DNA from: Halomonas sp.
Lineage (GTDB): Bacteria; Pseudomonadota; Gammaproteobacteria; Pseudomonadales; Halomonadaceae
Length of the DNA stretch: 5,890 nt
NCBI GenBank assembly: GCA_003560175.1
Contig: PWIZ01000249.1
Coordinates: 1 to 5,890, forward strand
Reading direction: 5' to 3'
Shown here: piece by piece, positions 4,137 through 5,890 of the stretch
How positions within the stretch are numbered: position 1 is the stretch's first letter
Layout of the letters: each line of letters opens with the position of its first letter
Program-made: the position numbers and the translations under genes
The notes under the pieces: generated by a model
What the model saw: only the letters and a program-made list of their open reading frames with translations
What the model was told of the DNA's origin: nothing
The model's database searches: none

Positions 4137-5890
4137 TCACTCTTCCCGAAGCGGCAGCGGACAGCCCAGGGTCCAGGCCACGGCACGCAGCAGCTCGGAC
4201 TCCTCGGGCAAGATTCGGCCATCCTGCTCCACGCAGCACACCATGGCGGTCAGCAGCGCCGCCCGTTCGGCCTGCACCAGCCTCACCAGACGTTCCATGG
4301 CCCAGTCCAGCTCCGCCGCCGTGGAGGGCTCGCGCACCAGATCCAGTGCGACGCCGAGCGCCCTCCCCGCCTGATCGAGGGACTCACGCTGTTCATCCGT
4401 CGAGGCCAGACCGCTGCGCGCCAGGGTGGAGAGCAGCAGCGAAAGTGGCCCCGCCAGATCGCGCAGGTGCCGGTCTCGCCGCGCCCGCCGTTCGCCCTCG
4501 ATGCCCACGAGCACCAGCCGATGCAGCGCCCACTGCAGGGCACCCGGCACGGTCTCGGCGGCCATCAGCCCCGCGAGACACTGGCGGAAGCGGGCGAACT
4601 GGGCCGCCGAAAGCTGGCGCAACTGCGGCAGGGCCAGTTCGATCAGCGGCAGGCGATCCCCCGGCGTCAGACGCGACAGGGGCTCGTCCAGGGCGTCGAG
4701 TTCACGGAGCACCTCGGGCAGCGCCTGGTTGGCCAGCAGGCGCCGCTGGGCATCACGGCTGGCCGGATCCACCCCCATCAGGATGCCGTAGACCAGCGCC
4801 CGAGCGGCGAAGGGCTCATGGGCAGCGTCGATCAGCAGCGCGTCGATGCTGGCCAGCCGGCGGCGAGCAGCGGCCAGGGCCGCGGGGTCGGGCTGACCGA
4901 CGCTGGCCACCACTGCACCGGCCAGGGCGGCCCCGGTCAGGGCACCCCCCATGCTCTCTCCCGAACCGCCACTCATCCCTCCGTTCACTCCTCCCGCAAT
5001 AATCGCCGATTGACGGGAGGGAGTCGCCGAGTCCTGTGACGACGCCGCCTTCGGGGTCGGGGCGAAGGGCTCGGGCAGGCTCCCGTCCCAGCGCGGCAGC
5101 ACGCGGCGGATGCGCGCCTCAAGGGGGGGGTGGGTAGCGGTGAGCCGGCTCATATGGCGAACGCCGCTTCCGAAGTAGAGGTGGCTGAACTCCGAGGCCT
5201 GGGAGGCCATCAACCGCGAGCCCATCCGATAGGCGGCCAGGGTCTGCAGGGCGCCGCCGATACCCTCGGGGTTACGGGTGTACTGGACGGCGCTGGCATC
5301 GGCCAGGAACTCGCGCTGGCGACTCACCGCCGACTTGATCAGGTTGCCACACAGGGTACCGGCATAGCCCACCAGCATCAGCGCCGCCCCACCCGCCAGC
5401 ACCGCCGCATGCCCCCCGCCGCCGCGACGTGAGGAGCGTCCGCGTCCCGACATTGCGGCGCCGCGCAGCAGCAGCTGGCCGATCAGCCCGATTACCAGGA
5501 TGCCGTGCAGCAGCGCCACCAGGCGCAGGTTGAGGCGCATGTCGCCGTGGAGGATATGACTGAACTCGTGGGCGATGACCCCCTGCAGCTGGTCGCGATC
5601 GAGATGTTCGATGGCGCCCCGTGTCACACCGATGGCGGCGTCGTGGGTCTCGTGACCGGCGGCGAAGGCGTTGATCGCGGCATCCTCGAGCAGGTAGACC
5701 GACGGCACCGGCATGCCCGAGGCGATGGCCATCTCCTCCACCACGTTGAGCAGCTGGCGCTCGTCGGCGTTCCGGGTATCGGGGTTGAGCGGCCGGCCAC
5801 CCAGCGCCTCCGCCACCGCCGAGCCGCCGGCGCGCAGCTGCAGGTGGCGCATTACCGCTCCGCCCACCACCAGGGCTACCACCCCCAGCG
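4137..5890 (-). CDS. M48-family membrane zinc metallopeptidase with C-terminal TerB-like extension (partial, N-terminus beyond the window)
   Basis: Inner-membrane zinc endopeptidase related to HtpX/Ste24; relatives degrade or process membrane proteins. Numbering is from the GTG at 5882, which is not the true start: the frame stays open to the edge (Leu-Gly precede it) and the first residues form the end of a membrane helix. The conserved lead-in GGRPLNPDTRNADERQLLNVVEEMAIASGMPVPSVY is here in two pieces, about 28-47 and 48-63. INAFAAG follows near 70-76. The zinc site is HEFSH (H105, E106, H109) with the third ligand E191 in SRQREFLADASA. Two hydrophobic segments (about 119-139 and 160-178) flank an Arg/Gly-rich loop. 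THPPLEARIRR is near 250-260, followed by a Ser/Gly-rich linker (about 276-312) and a long helical region. The end, VCCVEQDGRILPEESELLRAVAWTLGCPLP, resembles TerB-like domains. Relatives with this layout often sit next to lemA, which would lie beyond the right edge (inference). Confidence 0.92.
   Translation of the reverse strand, partial: LGVVALVVGGAVMRHLQLRAGGSAVAEALGGRPLNPDTRNADERQLLNVVEEMAIASGMPVPSVYLLEDAAINAFAAGHETHDAAIGVTRGAIEHLDRDQLQGVIAHEFSHILHGDMRLNLRLVALLHGILVIGLIGQLLLRGAAMSGRGRSSRRGGGGHAAVLAGGAALMLVGYAGTLCGNLIKSAVSRQREFLADASAVQYTRNPEGIGGALQTLAAYRMGSRLMASQASEFSHLYFGSGVRHMSRLTATHPPLEARIRRVLPRWDGSLPEPFAPTPKAASSQDSATPSRQSAIIAGGVNGGMSGGSGESMGGALTGAALAGAVVASVGQPDPAALAAARRRLASIDALLIDAAHEPFAARALVYGILMGVDPASRDAQRRLLANQALPEVLRELDALDEPLSRLTPGDRLPLIELALPQLRQLSAAQFARFRQCLAGLMAAETVPGALQWALHRLVLVGIEGERRARRDRHLRDLAGPLSLLLSTLARSGLASTDEQRESLDQAGRALGVALDLVREPSTAAELDWAMERLVRLVQAERAALLTAMVCCVEQDGRILPEESELLRAVAWTLGCPLPLREE
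5123..5130. repeat. G8/C8 homopolymer inside the M48 peptidase gene
   Basis: Eight consecutive G on the plus strand, read as C8 in the minus-strand gene across His251-Pro252-Pro253-Leu254 of the conserved THPPLE motif. It is the longest single-base run I noticed in the window. It is potentially prone to slippage, but a conserved His-Pro-Pro-Leu codon string alone could also produce it. Confidence 0.9.

Noticed and set aside
3502..4374. 290-residue plus-strand frame rich in Ser
   Set aside because: It is antisense to the acidic lipoprotein: Glu codons GAG/GAA read backwards give Leu, Phe and Ser-type codons. It also crosses into the peptidase gene and shows no family motif.

Overview
The window is GC-rich, gene-dense chromosomal DNA, most likely from a gammaproteobacterium of the Halomonas/Chromohalobacter type. 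I infer this from the Slt-type transglycosylase, the CspA-like protein with a DLFAHFSEI segment, the very acidic exported lipoprotein and the high GC content. It is a sequence impression only; no database search was run. I see no mobile element, CRISPR array, tRNA or rRNA.

Layout, left to right. Bases 1-128 hold no supported gene, only the leader of the first one. At 129-2114 (+) lies a periplasmic soluble lytic murein transglycosylase of the Slt70 type. It converges, with a 15-base gap, on a LysE/RhtB-family amino-acid exporter at 2130-2777 (-). A 262-base divergent intergenic region (2778-3039) separates the exporter from a 68-residue cold-shock protein (3040-3246, +). This region probably carries a long structured csp leader. 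A strong intrinsic terminator (3292-3318) ends csp. Two minus-strand genes fill the rest: an unrecognised, extremely acidic, lysine-free lipoprotein with an internal duplication (3366-4064), and upstream of it a membrane-bound M48 zinc metallopeptidase with a C-terminal TerB-like extension (4137-5890). The peptidase gene runs off the right edge, so its N-terminus is missing.

How the genes relate. Three of the five products work in the envelope: wall turnover, membrane proteolysis and an acidic lipoprotein. The exporter is an inner-membrane protein. The peptidase and lipoprotein are on the same strand 72 bases apart and may be cotranscribed, although a weak promoter candidate lies in the gap. 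The rest looks like ordinary core chromosome without an obvious joint pathway. The most unusual objects are the duplicated lipoprotein, the predicted csp leader hairpin whose wobble pairs fit only the plus-strand RNA, and an eight-base homopolymer inside the peptidase gene.
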